Shown in pieces: positions 19,184-27,978 of a stretch of DNA of 64,000 nucleotides; within the stretch, counting starts at the first letter, position 1; the number at the start of each line of letters is the position of its first letter. A program made the translations under genes and the position numbers. Source of the stretch: Polynucleobacter wuianus (GTDB lineage: Bacteria > Pseudomonadota > Gammaproteobacteria > Burkholderiales > Burkholderiaceae); NCBI RefSeq assembly GCF_001659725.1, contig NZ_CP015922.1:2144887-2208886 (forward strand), read 5' to 3'. Under the pieces are notes generated by a model. It had not been told where the DNA came from. It ran no database searches and saw only the letters and a list, made by a program, of their open reading frames with translations.

Positions 19184-19283
19184 CGAGCGCGGTTGCAATT
19201 AGCAAACTCCGTTTAGGAATCTACTCCCTTCAAGCCTGGGGAAATGCTGGGTCTCAACATTCCTTGCAACGCTCCTTGAAGGT
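19184..19283 (-). ncRNA. SAH riboswitch aptamer upstream of ahcY
   Basis: Reading the minus strand, P1 is CCTTCAAG (19282-19275) paired with CTTGAAGG (19234-19227), a perfect 8 bp. P2 pairs GAGCG-TTGCAA, which starts inside the P1 region, with TTGCAA and CGCTC near 19199-19185. The conserved core words GGAGCGTTGCAAGG, CCAGGCTTG, AACGG and CGCGCTCGC all appear in the order known for the SAH riboswitch. That riboswitch class is found upstream of ahcY in beta- and gammaproteobacteria and turns the gene on when SAH accumulates. A covariance-model search was not run. Confidence 0.85.
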
Positions 19284-19311
19284 ATGGCGTAATTGTAAAC
19301 AATTACGCCAT
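19284..19311. repeat. Perfect 12-bp inverted repeat between metK and the ahcY leader
   Basis: atggcgtaattg (19284-19295) and caattacgccat (19300-19311) are exact reverse complements around a 4-base loop, directly 5' of the riboswitch on the ahcY message. No U-tract follows on either strand. It could end metK transcription, stabilise the 5' end of the ahcY leader, or be a protein-binding dyad. Confidence 0.6.
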
Positions 19312-19359
19312 ATTTCGCCTCAATACATCTAGAAACTGCTTTTTAATGCTCTCTAGCGC

Positions 19360-20526
19360 TTACAGGCCTGCTGCGGCACGTAATGCTGCAGCCTTGTCTG
19401 TCTGTTCCCAAGTAAATTCTGGCTCCTCACGACCAAAGTGGCCATAAGCAGCAGTCTTACGATAAATTGGGCGCAAGAGGTTAAGCATCTTCACAATGCC
19501 TTTTGGACGCAGATCAAAATGCTCGGAAACCAATTGAGCAATCTTTTCATCAGAAATCTTGCCAGTACCAAACGTGCTCACCATCACTGAAGTTGGTTTT
19601 GCTACGCCAATCGCGTAGGAAATCTGAATCAAGCACTTACTTGCCAAACCTGCAGCAACCACATTCTTCGCAACATAACGACCAGCATACGCAGCGGAGC
19701 GGTCAACCTTAGATGGATCCTTGCCTGAGAACGCACCACCGCCATGAGGAGCCGCACCACCGTAGGTGTCCACAATAATTTTGCGGCCAGTTAAACCACA
19801 ATCGCCCTGTGGGCCGCCAATGACAAATCGACCTGTTGGGTTCACCAAGAAATTAATCGCACCTTTGATCAAATGCTTTGGCAATACTGGCTTGATGATT
19901 TCTTCGATAACCGCTTCACGCAATTTTTCGAGAGAAATATCTTCATCATGCTGAGTAGACAACACAACAGTATCAATAGAGTCGGGCTTGCCATCCACAT
20001 AACGCAAGGTCACCTGTGACTTTGCGTCTGGGCGCAACCATGTCAAACGACCATCGCGGCGCAATTGAGATTGACGCTCTACCAAACGGTGCGACAAGTG
20101 AATTGGCAATGGCATGAGCTCAGAAGTCTCATCACAAGCATAACCAAACATCAAACCTTGATCACCAGCACCTTGATCTAAGCCGTCGTCATGCGCCTTA
20201 TCAACACCTTGCGCAATATCTGGACTTTGCTTGTCATAAGCAACCAATACAGCGCAACCTTTGTAGTCAATGCCGTAAGCAGTATTGTCGTAACCAATTT
20301 CGCGCAAAGTGTTGCGAGCCACTTGGATGTAATCAACGTTGGCGTTGGTTGTGATTTCGCCAGCCAAAACAACTAAGCCGGTGTTACATAAAGTTTCTGC
20401 AGCAACACGAGCTGTTGGATCTTGAGCCAAGATGGCATCAAGAATCGAATCAGAAATTTGGTCTGCTACTTTATCGGGGTGACCTTCAGAGACTGACTCT
20501 GAGGTAAAGAAGTAATCATTTGCCAT
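19360..20526 (-). CDS. metK: S-adenosylmethionine synthetase
   Basis: Forms SAM from methionine and ATP. The 388-residue product matches the family and shows the ATP motif GHPDKVADQISD near 16, GAGDQGLMFGYA near 119, the P-loop-like GGGAFSGKDPSKVDRSAAY near 261 (given here in two parts, GGGAFSGKD and KVDRSAAY) and the usual VNPTGRFVIGGP. It lies upstream of ahcY on the same strand, separated by 243 bases containing the inverted repeat and the riboswitch, so the two are probably regulated separately. A promoter candidate lies at 20651-20680. Confidence 0.97.
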   Translation of the reverse strand: MANDYFFTSESVSEGHPDKVADQISDSILDAILAQDPTARVAAETLCNTGLVVLAGEITTNANVDYIQVARNTLREIGYDNTAYGIDYKGCAVLVAYDKQSPDIAQGVDKAHDDGLDQGAGDQGLMFGYACDETSELMPLPIHLSHRLVERQSQLRRDGRLTWLRPDAKSQVTLRYVDGKPDSIDTVVLSTQHDEDISLEKLREAVIEEIIKPVLPKHLIKGAINFLVNPTGRFVIGGPQGDCGLTGRKIIVDTYGGAAPHGGGAFSGKDPSKVDRSAAYAGRYVAKNVVAAGLASKCLIQISYAIGVAKPTSVMVSTFGTGKISDEKIAQLVSEHFDLRPKGIVKMLNLLRPIYRKTAAYGHFGREEPEFTWEQTDKAAALRAAAGL

Positions 20527-20650
20527 TGCACATTCCTTTAAAAATTAACACGATCTATGGGACAACTCGACGTGCCAGGAACCACAATGGCGACGCTTTA
20601 GCAGAATTTTTGAATCGCCCTGCAAGTTGTCTTAACTCAGCGATCCACTA

Positions 20651-20680
20651 ATTCTATCTGAAAAGGGTGCAATTCATCAA
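20651..20680 (-). promoter_or_regulatory. Candidate sigma-70 promoter of metK
   Basis: On the minus strand TTGATG (20680-20675) and TAGAAT (20656-20651) are spaced by 18 bases, about 125 bases upstream of the metK start in the 202-base divergent region. Matches are 4/6 and 5/6 to consensus. Nothing else was recognised in this intergenic stretch. Confidence 0.45.
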
Positions 20681-20728
20681 GGCACACTTAAATTTGGTCT
20701 ATACGGCAGCATTGAATATCATTGGGGG

Positions 20729-21592
20729 GTGCGAAAAACCCTACTAAAGATCGGCTTAAACACTATCGCTGTACTCCCCCTTGCGGCAGTGCAGGCGTTG
20801 GGCGCTCTTTTGGGTCTTCTAGCCTATATTGGCTCATCTCAATATCGCTCACTTTTTAGGCCCCAATATGAAGCGGTTGTTAATGCCCACAGTCTGCCTT
20901 TTCAACTTTGGAAAGCAGTGCGGGCATCGGGCATGTTGTTTACAGATAGCTTATGGATCTGGCGTAATCCCCAGAAAGCACTTCAGTTAGTCGAAGTACA
21001 AAACTGGGACGTGGTTGAGGAAGCGATACAAGAAGGTCATGGCCTAGTCATGTTGACACCACACCTTGGTGGCTTTGAAATTATTCCGCGAGTATTAGCG
21101 CAACATTTTCCTGCAACGATTCTGTATCGTCCTTCACGACAAGAATGGCTTAATGAAGTTGTTGAAGATGGCCGTGCTTACCCCAATATGCATTTCGTTC
21201 CAACCAATCTCAATGGCGTTCGTCAAATGACGAGGGCGCTCACTCGTGGTGAAGCAATTGGTATTCTTCCAGACCAGGTACCGAGTGGTGGCGAAGGGGT
21301 ATGGGTTCCCTTCTTCGGTCGTCCTGCTTACACAACTCCATTGCCTGCGCGACTAGCTAATCGCAATAGCACACCTTTAGTGATGTTTACGGCAAAACGT
21401 AAAGCGCTTGGGCAAGGCTGGGTAATGCAAGCAACTCGTCTAGCACCACTGTCAGATGATCCCACTCTTGCTGCCGCACAACTCAACGTCACCATTGAAA
21501 ATGCAGTGCTGGTCGCCCCAGAACAATTTATCTGGTCATATAACCGCTATAAGCATCCAGCTGGTGCAGAATTGCCGCCAAGCATTCAATAG
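20729..21592 (+). CDS. Lipid A biosynthesis acyltransferase homologue (LpxL/HtrB family), copy 1
   Basis: Inner-membrane acyltransferase of the LpxL/LpxM family adding secondary acyl chains to lipid A. The 287-residue protein has an N-terminal membrane segment, the catalytic His-x4-Glu in TPHLGGFE near 112, ILYRPSR near 130 and LPDQVPSGGEGVWVPFFG near 190. The only possible start in frame is GTG at 20729, preceded by GGGGGG very close by. It is followed by a second family member 19 bases downstream, then dapF. This order opposite metK is common in Burkholderiales. Which acyl position each enzyme uses cannot be read from sequence. Confidence 0.9.
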   Translation: MRKTLLKIGLNTIAVLPLAAVQALGALLGLLAYIGSSQYRSLFRPQYEAVVNAHSLPFQLWKAVRASGMLFTDSLWIWRNPQKALQLVEVQNWDVVEEAIQEGHGLVMLTPHLGGFEIIPRVLAQHFPATILYRPSRQEWLNEVVEDGRAYPNMHFVPTNLNGVRQMTRALTRGEAIGILPDQVPSGGEGVWVPFFGRPAYTTPLPARLANRNSTPLVMFTAKRKALGQGWVMQATRLAPLSDDPTLAAAQLNVTIENAVLVAPEQFIWSYNRYKHPAGAELPPSIQ

Positions 21593-21611
21593 AATCAACA
21601 TCATTTTTGAA

Positions 21612-22511
21612 ATGGCCTGGTTATCCAACCTCTTCAATTTCTTAGCGCTCAGTTTGTTGCGCTTATTTGCCTTTCTACCCTATTCAATTAACGTATATGT
21701 AGGCTATGGCCTAGGTTGGCTAGGAGCCCATATTCCCAATAGTCGAGCTAAGGTAGTCAAAACAAATTTACGTTTGTGCTTTCCCAATCTCAGCGAAAAA
21801 GAAGTTAATGCACTAGCACTCGAGCACTGGAAATTATTTGGACGCAGCGTCTTAGAAAGAAGTCGTATCTGGCTCGGTAGTGGAAAACAAATCACCGATA
21901 TCGTGACCATTGATTCTGCGATTACCTTAGGGGATCGCAAACCACGCCTCCTCATTAACCCTCACTTTGTTGGTCTTGAGGGTGGCTTCATGGCCCTCTC
22001 CGTGCTGGCAAGCCAGCATGATTGGCCAAGGGGGGCAGGTCTTTATCAAAATATGAAGAATCCCTTTTTCAATCAAAAGATGATTGAATGGCGCAATCGT
22101 TTTGGCGGCAAATCAATTGAAAGACAAAGCCGACTAAGAGATCTCATCAGAGAAATACAAACTGGCAATTTTATTTTTATTGCGCCCGACATTGATTTAG
22201 GCCCACGTGATTCTGTCTTCGTGCCTTTCTTTGGAATTCAGACTAATACCATTACCTCCGTATCGCGCTTAGCTAGACTGAGTGGGGCTGAGGTGTGCCT
22301 GATGACTACAACACTCAATAAAGATCGCAAAAGCTATACGTGCCATATCAGCGAACCGTTGCCAAACTTTCCTAGTGATGATGTTGAAAAAGATACTGCT
22401 CGTCTCAATCAATACATTGAAGAGCTTGTTCGGGAAAGGCCGGCAGAGTACTATTGGGTACATAAACGCTTTAAACATCGCCCCCCTGGCGGGGCCAGCC
22501 TTTACGATTAA
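21612..22511 (+). CDS. Lipid A biosynthesis acyltransferase homologue (LpxL/HtrB family), copy 2
   Basis: A second member of the family, 299 residues from the ATG at 21612; a frame opening earlier would overlap copy 1 by 137 bases and has no family support. It shows an N-terminal hydrophobic segment, His-x4-Glu in NPHFVGLEGG near 122, MKNPFFNQKMIEWRNRFGG near 153 (split MKNPFFN and EWRNRFGG) and IAPDIDLGPRDSVFVPFFG near 195. It is strikingly similar to the gene at 44804-45703, far more than to copy 1, so those two are recent paralogues. dapF follows 9 bases later. Confidence 0.92.
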   Translation: MAWLSNLFNFLALSLLRLFAFLPYSINVYVGYGLGWLGAHIPNSRAKVVKTNLRLCFPNLSEKEVNALALEHWKLFGRSVLERSRIWLGSGKQITDIVTIDSAITLGDRKPRLLINPHFVGLEGGFMALSVLASQHDWPRGAGLYQNMKNPFFNQKMIEWRNRFGGKSIERQSRLRDLIREIQTGNFIFIAPDIDLGPRDSVFVPFFGIQTNTITSVSRLARLSGAEVCLMTTTLNKDRKSYTCHISEPLPNFPSDDVEKDTARLNQYIEELVRERPAEYYWVHKRFKHRPPGGASLYD

Positions 22512-22520
22512 AGAGATATT

Positions 22521-23423
22521 TTGAGTACTTATCCAACTAGCGCTAGACGCAAAATTCGCTTCACCAAAATGCATGGTGCTGGCAATGATTTCATTGTGCT
22601 CAACGGGATTGATCAAGACCTCAGCAGGATTACACGTGAACAGTGGCAGTCATTGGCGCATCGCCAATTTGGCATTGGAGCAGATCAAATCCTCCTAGTA
22701 GAAAAGTCAACTAGATCGGATGCCGATTTTAAATATCGGATCTTTAACTCAGATGGCGGCGAAGTAGAGCAATGTGGTAATGGCTCACGTTGCTTTGTAC
22801 GTTTTGTATTAGATCAGGGCTTGTCTACCAAGAACCCCTTACGCGTAGAAGTTGCACATACGGTGCTCACGCTGAAATCTCATCCGGATGGCCAGGTTGA
22901 AGTAGATATGGGCGCACCTATTTTTGAGCATAGCCAAGTTCCGTTTAATGCAAGCGGCTTGGCGAGCATGCAAGAGTTTCATGAAACCCTTTATGCCCTT
23001 CCTCTAGATCACCCTGCAACCCATGATAGTTTTGTGGGCGTTCTTTCCATGGGCAATCCTCATGCTGTTCAGGTTGTGGGCGATCTGGAAAGCGCGCCCG
23101 TCCTGACAGAAGGGTCTGAAATTGAAAAATATTCTGCATTTCCAAAAAGGGTAAATGCAGGCTACATGCAAATTGTGAATCGCAATGAAATTAAATTGCG
23201 CGTGTATGAACGAGGTGCAGGAGAAACGCTTGCTTGTGGCACAGGAGCTTGTGCAGCCGTGGTATCAGGCATTCGTAGGGGTCTACTAGACTCACCTGTA
23301 AAAGTCCGTACACGTGGCGGCGATCTTCAAATTGCCTGGGGTGGAGTAGTCAACGATGTTGCTCAGCCCGTCATCATGACCGGTCCGGCAGTCAGTGTTT
23401 TTGAGGGCGAAACAGAAATTTAA
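22521..23423 (+). CDS. dapF: Diaminopimelate epimerase
   Basis: Converts L,L- to meso-diaminopimelate for lysine and peptidoglycan. Both catalytic cysteines are present: Cys85 in EQCGNGSRCF and Cys239 in LACGTGACA, numbered from the TTG at 22521. That TTG is preceded by AAAGAG at a good distance, giving 300 residues. The alternative ATG at 22569 would begin within KMHGAGNDF and remove residues conserved in the family. It closes the acyltransferase-acyltransferase-dapF run. Confidence 0.95.
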   Translation: MSTYPTSARRKIRFTKMHGAGNDFIVLNGIDQDLSRITREQWQSLAHRQFGIGADQILLVEKSTRSDADFKYRIFNSDGGEVEQCGNGSRCFVRFVLDQGLSTKNPLRVEVAHTVLTLKSHPDGQVEVDMGAPIFEHSQVPFNASGLASMQEFHETLYALPLDHPATHDSFVGVLSMGNPHAVQVVGDLESAPVLTEGSEIEKYSAFPKRVNAGYMQIVNRNEIKLRVYERGAGETLACGTGACAAVVSGIRRGLLDSPVKVRTRGGDLQIAWGGVVNDVAQPVIMTGPAVSVFEGETEI

Positions 23424-23441
23424 GAAAGATTTCTGCTTTTC

Positions 23442-24110
23442 CTAAACGCCGTATTTATCACGATAGGCTTTGACTGCTGGTAAATAATTACTTAACTGGC
23501 TATCGCTTGATGCCGTTAAGAAAGACATCAAACCAGTCAAGTTTGCAATTGAAATTACCGGCAAACCGAACTCTTGCTCAACTGCCTGCACCGCAGACTT
23601 ATCGCCAATCTCGGTCGCAGTCCCAGATCTTTCCATACGATCCAAAGCAATCAATACTGCTGCAGGCTTTGCTCCCGCCTTACGTATAAGGTCTACAGAC
23701 TCTCTCACTGATGTTCCCGCAGAGATAACGTCGTCCACGATGATGACCTTTCCTTTTACAGGCGCCCCAACTAAGAGGCCACCCTCACCGTGATCTTTGG
23801 CTTCTTTTCGGTTATAGGCGTAGGGAACATTAATGCCGTTGTCTGCTAAAGCAATTGCGGTAGCAGCCGCCAAAGTTATGCCCTTATAAGCAGGGCCATA
23901 GAGCATGTCAAACTGAAGCTTAGATTCTTGTAAGGCTTTGGCGTAATAACGACCTAAGGCGCCTAAGCGAGCCCCATCATCAAATCCGCCGGCGTTAAAG
24001 AAATAAGGTGAGAGTCTGCCTGCTTTGGTTTTAAACTCCCCGAAGGACAAAACCTTTGCTTCTAAAGCAAACTGAATAAAGTTATCTTGATTTGAATTAT
24101 TTGAGCTCAT
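23442..24110 (-). CDS. pyrE: Orotate phosphoribosyltransferase
   Basis: Pyrimidine synthesis enzyme joining orotate and PRPP to orotidine-5'-phosphate. The PRPP-binding motif VIIVDDVISAGTS near 122 and the flexible-loop motif YNRKEAKDHGEGG near 98 are diagnostic. The length of 222 residues is normal. The start codon lies only 8 bases from the divergent exonuclease III start, so its promoter must sit inside that gene. No good Shine-Dalgarno sequence was seen. Confidence 0.95.
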   Translation of the reverse strand: MSSNNSNQDNFIQFALEAKVLSFGEFKTKAGRLSPYFFNAGGFDDGARLGALGRYYAKALQESKLQFDMLYGPAYKGITLAAATAIALADNGINVPYAYNRKEAKDHGEGGLLVGAPVKGKVIIVDDVISAGTSVRESVDLIRKAGAKPAAVLIALDRMERSGTATEIGDKSAVQAVEQEFGLPVISIANLTGLMSFLTASSDSQLSNYLPAVKAYRDKYGV

Positions 24111-24118
24111 AGGACTAC

Positions 24119-24901
24119 ATGTTACGCATCATTTCCGCGAACCTCAACGGCATCCGTTCTGCAGTCAAAAAAGGCTTTCTGCCATGGGCTGTGAAGCAAA
24201 AAGCCGATTTTATTTGCATGCAAGAACTCAAGGCGCAAAGAGACGATCTTGAGGATGCCATTCTCAATCCCGATGGCATGCATGGCTTCTTTCATCACGC
24301 CGAGAAAAAGGGCTATAGCGGCTGCGGTATTTATACCCCCCACAAGCCTGATGAAGTTCTGTACGGCTATGGCAATGAGGAGTTTGATGCTGAGGGTCGC
24401 TATGTAGAGGCACGCTTCCAAGGGCTTTCAGTGATCTCGGTATACATGCCTTCCGGCTCAAGCTCTCCCGAGCGTCAAGAAGCTAAATATCGCTATCTGG
24501 ATAGTTTCTTGCCGCATCTCATCAAACTGAAAAAATCTGGCCGAGAAATCGTACTCTGTGGCGACGTCAATATTGCGCATCACGAGATTGATTTGAAAAA
24601 CTGGAAAGGTAATGTCAAAAACTCTGGTTTCTTGCCTGAAGAGCGGGCATGGCTTACCAATCTCTTTGACAAAGTAGGTTACGTTGACGTGTATCGCATG
24701 CTAGAGCCTGAAGCTGGAGAGACTTGCTACACCTGGTGGAGTAATCGCGGCCAAGCTTATGCCAAGAACGTTGGCTGGCGAATTGATTATCAGATCAGCA
24801 CACCAGGGATCGCTGCTACTGCGAAGACAACAGCAGTATACAAAGATGAGCGATTCTCAGATCATGCACCGCTGACTGTGGACTATAACTGGAAGCTTTA
24901 A
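24119..24901 (+). CDS. xthA: Exodeoxyribonuclease III
   Basis: DNA repair nuclease with AP-endonuclease and 3'-exonuclease activity. The 260-residue EEP-fold protein carries the metal-binding Glu in MQELKAQ near 36, the CGDVNIAHHEIDLKN segment near 147 with the catalytic Asp and Asn, and the C-terminal SDHAPL with the catalytic His. AGGA 4 bases before the ATG supports the start. It starts 8 bases from divergent pyrE and ends 15 bases before the convergent ampG. Confidence 0.95.
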   Translation: MLRIISANLNGIRSAVKKGFLPWAVKQKADFICMQELKAQRDDLEDAILNPDGMHGFFHHAEKKGYSGCGIYTPHKPDEVLYGYGNEEFDAEGRYVEARFQGLSVISVYMPSGSSSPERQEAKYRYLDSFLPHLIKLKKSGREIVLCGDVNIAHHEIDLKNWKGNVKNSGFLPEERAWLTNLFDKVGYVDVYRMLEPEAGETCYTWWSNRGQAYAKNVGWRIDYQISTPGIAATAKTTAVYKDERFSDHAPLTVDYNWKL

Positions 24902-24916
24902 GCAATAAAAGCAGGC

Positions 24917-26236
24917 TTACTTGCCGTCTTTGTTAACTTGCACAATATTGAAGTGAATCGTTGCCCAGATCAAAATGAGAACAGGCGCACCAATAATTGC
25001 AGTGCCGTAGAAGAAAGCCTGATAACCAAAGCTATCAACGAACACACCCGAAAAGCCTGCCAGCCACTTCGGCAGCAAAAGCATCATCGAACTAAATAAA
25101 GCGTACTGAGTCGCAGAATATCGAATATTAGTTAGGGATGATAAGAAAGCAATAAAAGCAGCGCTCGCAATGCCTGAGCTGAGGTTGTCAGCTGAGATTA
25201 CCCAGATCAAGCCATGTAAATCATGGCCTTGAGTCGCCAACCAAGCAAACAACAAATTACTCACTGCGGATAACACGGCACCCACAAATAAAATTCGTAA
25301 GACCCCAAAACGCAAAGTAAGAACGCCTCCCACAAATGCGCCAACTAAAGTCATAATCACGCCAAATACTTTACTAACTGCCGCGACTTCATCTTTTGTG
25401 TAGCCCATATCAACATAAAACGGATTGGCCATAATTCCCATTACGACATCGCTAATACGATAAATGGCTATTAGAGACAAAATCAGAATGGCATGCCAAC
25501 GATAACGTGTGATGAACTCTGCAAAGGGCTCAACAAGGGTTTGATAAAGCCACGCTTTTGCATCGCGCGCTTTGGCCAACTCATAACGTGCTGGCTCTTT
25601 GCTAAATAAGGTAGTTAAGACACCAACCCCAATAGATCCAGCCATACAAAGGTATGCAAATTGCCAGGCACCTGCGTCGTAGCCGCCACCTGTTTCAACT
25701 CTGGCTGCAAGCCATAGAACACCAGCGCCAGCCCAAATCAAAGCCAGTCGATAGCCAGTCTGATAAGTTGCTGCAAGCGCAGCCTGGTGATCGCTATTGG
25801 CCGATTCAATGCGAAAAGCATCCAAGGCAATATCTTGGGTCGCAGATCCAAACGCCACTAACAACGCACACCAAACTACTAAATTGAGCGTAATCTTGGG
25901 ATCAAGAGTCGACATTCCAACTAGACCAAGAATGATGAGTGCTTGTGCAAAAATCAGCCAGCTTCTTCTACGGCCCAACAATTTAGTTAAGAACGGAATT
26001 TGTACGCGATCAACTAAAGGTGCCCAAACCCACTTGAATGCATATATCAAGCCAACCCAAGTGAGATAACCAATAGTGCTGCGATCAATACCAGCCTCAC
26101 GCAACCAGAAGCTTAGAGTTCCCAGAATGAGCAAAAGCGGCAGGCCGGCAGAGAAACCCAAAAAGAGCATACGCAAGCAAGGCCATTCGAGATATACCCG
26201 AAAGTCTTTTAGCCAAGATTGAACTGCGGTGAACAC
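24917..26236 (-). CDS. ampG: AmpG-type muropeptide permease (MFS)
   Basis: Inner-membrane importer of GlcNAc-anhydro-muropeptides for cell-wall recycling. The 439 residues contain about 12 hydrophobic helices and AmpG-type segments: FLGFSAGLPLLLILGTLSFWL at the N-terminus (FLGFSAGLPLLL), ATQDIALDAFRIE near 132, and SVFGVIMT in the central part. It is the last gene of the dksA-argB-slmA-metX-metW run, 15 bases after metW. No AmpC or AmpD partner is in the window, so a peptidoglycan recycling role is taken from the family. Confidence 0.88.
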   Translation of the reverse strand: MFTAVQSWLKDFRVYLEWPCLRMLFLGFSAGLPLLLILGTLSFWLREAGIDRSTIGYLTWVGLIYAFKWVWAPLVDRVQIPFLTKLLGRRRSWLIFAQALIILGLVGMSTLDPKITLNLVVWCALLVAFGSATQDIALDAFRIESANSDHQAALAATYQTGYRLALIWAGAGVLWLAARVETGGGYDAGAWQFAYLCMAGSIGVGVLTTLFSKEPARYELAKARDAKAWLYQTLVEPFAEFITRYRWHAILILSLIAIYRISDVVMGIMANPFYVDMGYTKDEVAAVSKVFGVIMTLVGAFVGGVLTLRFGVLRILFVGAVLSAVSNLLFAWLATQGHDLHGLIWVISADNLSSGIASAAFIAFLSSLTNIRYSATQYALFSSMMLLLPKWLAGFSGVFVDSFGYQAFFYGTAIIGAPVLILIWATIHFNIVQVNKDGK

Positions 26237-26251
26237 CTTTGTATTTATTTT

Positions 26252-26842
26252 CTAGGCACGACGAATGTGGAATAAAGCAAGGCTACCAAATAGATTTGGC
26301 ATCAGAGTGACTTGTCGACCATCATGCAAAATGCACTGATCAATCACTTGTAGGCCAAGACTTGAGGCTAACTTCTCAAAGTCAGCAACCGTCAGAACGC
26401 GTACATTCGGAGTGTTGTACCACTGATAGGGTAAGCTCTTCGACACCGGCATGCGTCCTAAACCAACTGCCAAGCGATGTGACCAGTGGCCGAAATTCGG
26501 AAATGACACAATCGACTCTTTACCAACGCGCACCACTTCACGCAAAATCTTTTCAGTCTGATGAATCGTCTGAACTGTCTGAGACAAAACAACAGTATCA
26601 AAACTATTGTCTTCAAACAGTGCTAAACCTCCCTCTAAGTCTTGCTGAATGACATTCAAACCTTTTTGCACGCAGGCTAGTACACGCGCATCATCAATCT
26701 CTACTCCATAAGCGTGAACCGGTTTTTGCTTTTGCAAAAACTCCAGAAAGCTGCCGTCACCACAGCCCAAGTCAAGCACTTGACTATTAGGAGCAATCCA
26801 ATTGGCTATCGCGGCAAAGTCAGCGCGCTTGTGCATAGTCAT
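26252..26842 (-). CDS. metW: Methionine biosynthesis protein MetW
   Basis: Class I methyltransferase-fold protein that pairs with MetX in many proteobacteria and is needed for, or stimulates, homoserine acylation. The 196 residues show the SAM-binding loop VLDLGCGDGSFLEFL near 19, YGVEIDDARVLACV and the MetW-typical SFPNFGHW and MPVSKSLPYQWYNTPNVR segments. Its ATG overlaps the metX stop by 4 bases, which fits coupled synthesis of the pair. Confidence 0.95.
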   Translation of the reverse strand: MTMHKRADFAAIANWIAPNSQVLDLGCGDGSFLEFLQKQKPVHAYGVEIDDARVLACVQKGLNVIQQDLEGGLALFEDNSFDTVVLSQTVQTIHQTEKILREVVRVGKESIVSFPNFGHWSHRLAVGLGRMPVSKSLPYQWYNTPNVRVLTVADFEKLASSLGLQVIDQCILHDGRQVTLMPNLFGSLALFHIRRA

Positions 26843-27978
26843 GATTGCACCTCAAGCATCTGCTTGAAATACGCTCTCACTAAATTGTGATAACGCTCAT
26901 CATCTAACAAGAACGCATCGTGGCCATGGGGTGCATCAATCTCCGCATAAGTCACTTCACTCTTATTGCTTAAGAGTGATTGAACAATCTCGCGACTGCG
27001 ATTCGGCGGGAAACGCCAGTCTGTAGAAAAGCTCACCACCAAGAATTTCGCGTGCACCTCAGCTAAGGCGCGGTTCAAACTACCATCGTAACGGCGCGAA
27101 GGATCAAAGTAATCCAAGGCACGCGTGATCAACAAATACGTATTGGCATCAAAGTAAGTAGAGAACTTATCGCCTTGATGACGCAAATAACTTTCCACTT
27201 CAAACTCAACATCAAAGCTAAATCGATAGTCGTTGGACTCGCCATTAGGGCGCTGTAACTCGCGCCCAAACTTTTCAGCCATATCGTCATCAGACAAATA
27301 GGTGATGTGGCCTACCATGCGAGCTAAACGTAAGCCTCGCTTAGGCACTACGCCATGCTCATAGTAATTGCCGCCATGAAAATCGGGATCGGACAAAATG
27401 GCATTACGTGCCACTTCATTAAACGCAATATTCTGTGCACTTAATTTTGGAGTTGAAGCAATCACAACACAATGATCTAAGCGCTTAGGAAATTGGATCG
27501 CCCAAGCCATTGCCTGCATGCCGCCTAAGCTTCCACCCATCACTGCAGCAAATTTCCGAATGCCTAACTTATCAGCCAAACGCGCTTGCGTGTTAACCCA
27601 ATCCTCTACAGTTACCACCGGAAAATCTGCACCATAAGGCTTACCAGTCCCAGGATTAATGCTCATCGGACCAGTAGAGCCAAAGCAAGAACCCAAATTG
27701 TTTACACCGATAACAAAAAAGTGATTGGTATCAACTGGCTTACCAGGACCAATCATGTTATCCCACCAGCCAATATCTTCAGGGTCTTCTGGGCTCGGTC
27801 CCGCTACATGATGCGATGCGTTGAGTGCGTGACAAACCAACACAGCATTACTTTTATCGGCGTTGAGTTTGCCATAAGTTTCAATGACTAAATCGTAGCC
27901 AGACAACATGGCGCCACTCTGCAAAGGCAGGGGCTCGGCAAAATGAATGGTGTTTCTAGAGAGATGAAGCTCGCTCAT
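26839..27978 (-). CDS. metX: Homoserine O-acyltransferase MetX
   Basis: Activates homoserine for methionine synthesis by acetylation or succinylation; the acyl donor cannot be decided by eye. The alpha/beta-hydrolase nucleophile Ser150 sits in MGGSLGGMQAMAW, and the catalytic Asp and His are in FSTDWRFPP and PHGHDAFLLD. The length of 379 is typical. It overlaps slmA by 4 bases upstream and metW by 4 bases downstream, so it belongs to one transcription unit starting at or before dksA. Confidence 0.95.
   Translation of the reverse strand: MSELHLSRNTIHFAEPLPLQSGAMLSGYDLVIETYGKLNADKSNAVLVCHALNASHHVAGPSPEDPEDIGWWDNMIGPGKPVDTNHFFVIGVNNLGSCFGSTGPMSINPGTGKPYGADFPVVTVEDWVNTQARLADKLGIRKFAAVMGGSLGGMQAMAWAIQFPKRLDHCVVIASTPKLSAQNIAFNEVARNAILSDPDFHGGNYYEHGVVPKRGLRLARMVGHITYLSDDDMAEKFGRELQRPNGESNDYRFSFDVEFEVESYLRHQGDKFSTYFDANTYLLITRALDYFDPSRRYDGSLNRALAEVHAKFLVVSFSTDWRFPPNRSREIVQSLLSNKSEVTYAEIDAPHGHDAFLLDDERYHNLVRAYFKQMLEVQS

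Noticed and set aside
20527..20728. A SAM-binding riboswitch before metK
   Set aside because: None of the known SAM riboswitch core words was found in the metK leader; only a promoter candidate is supported.
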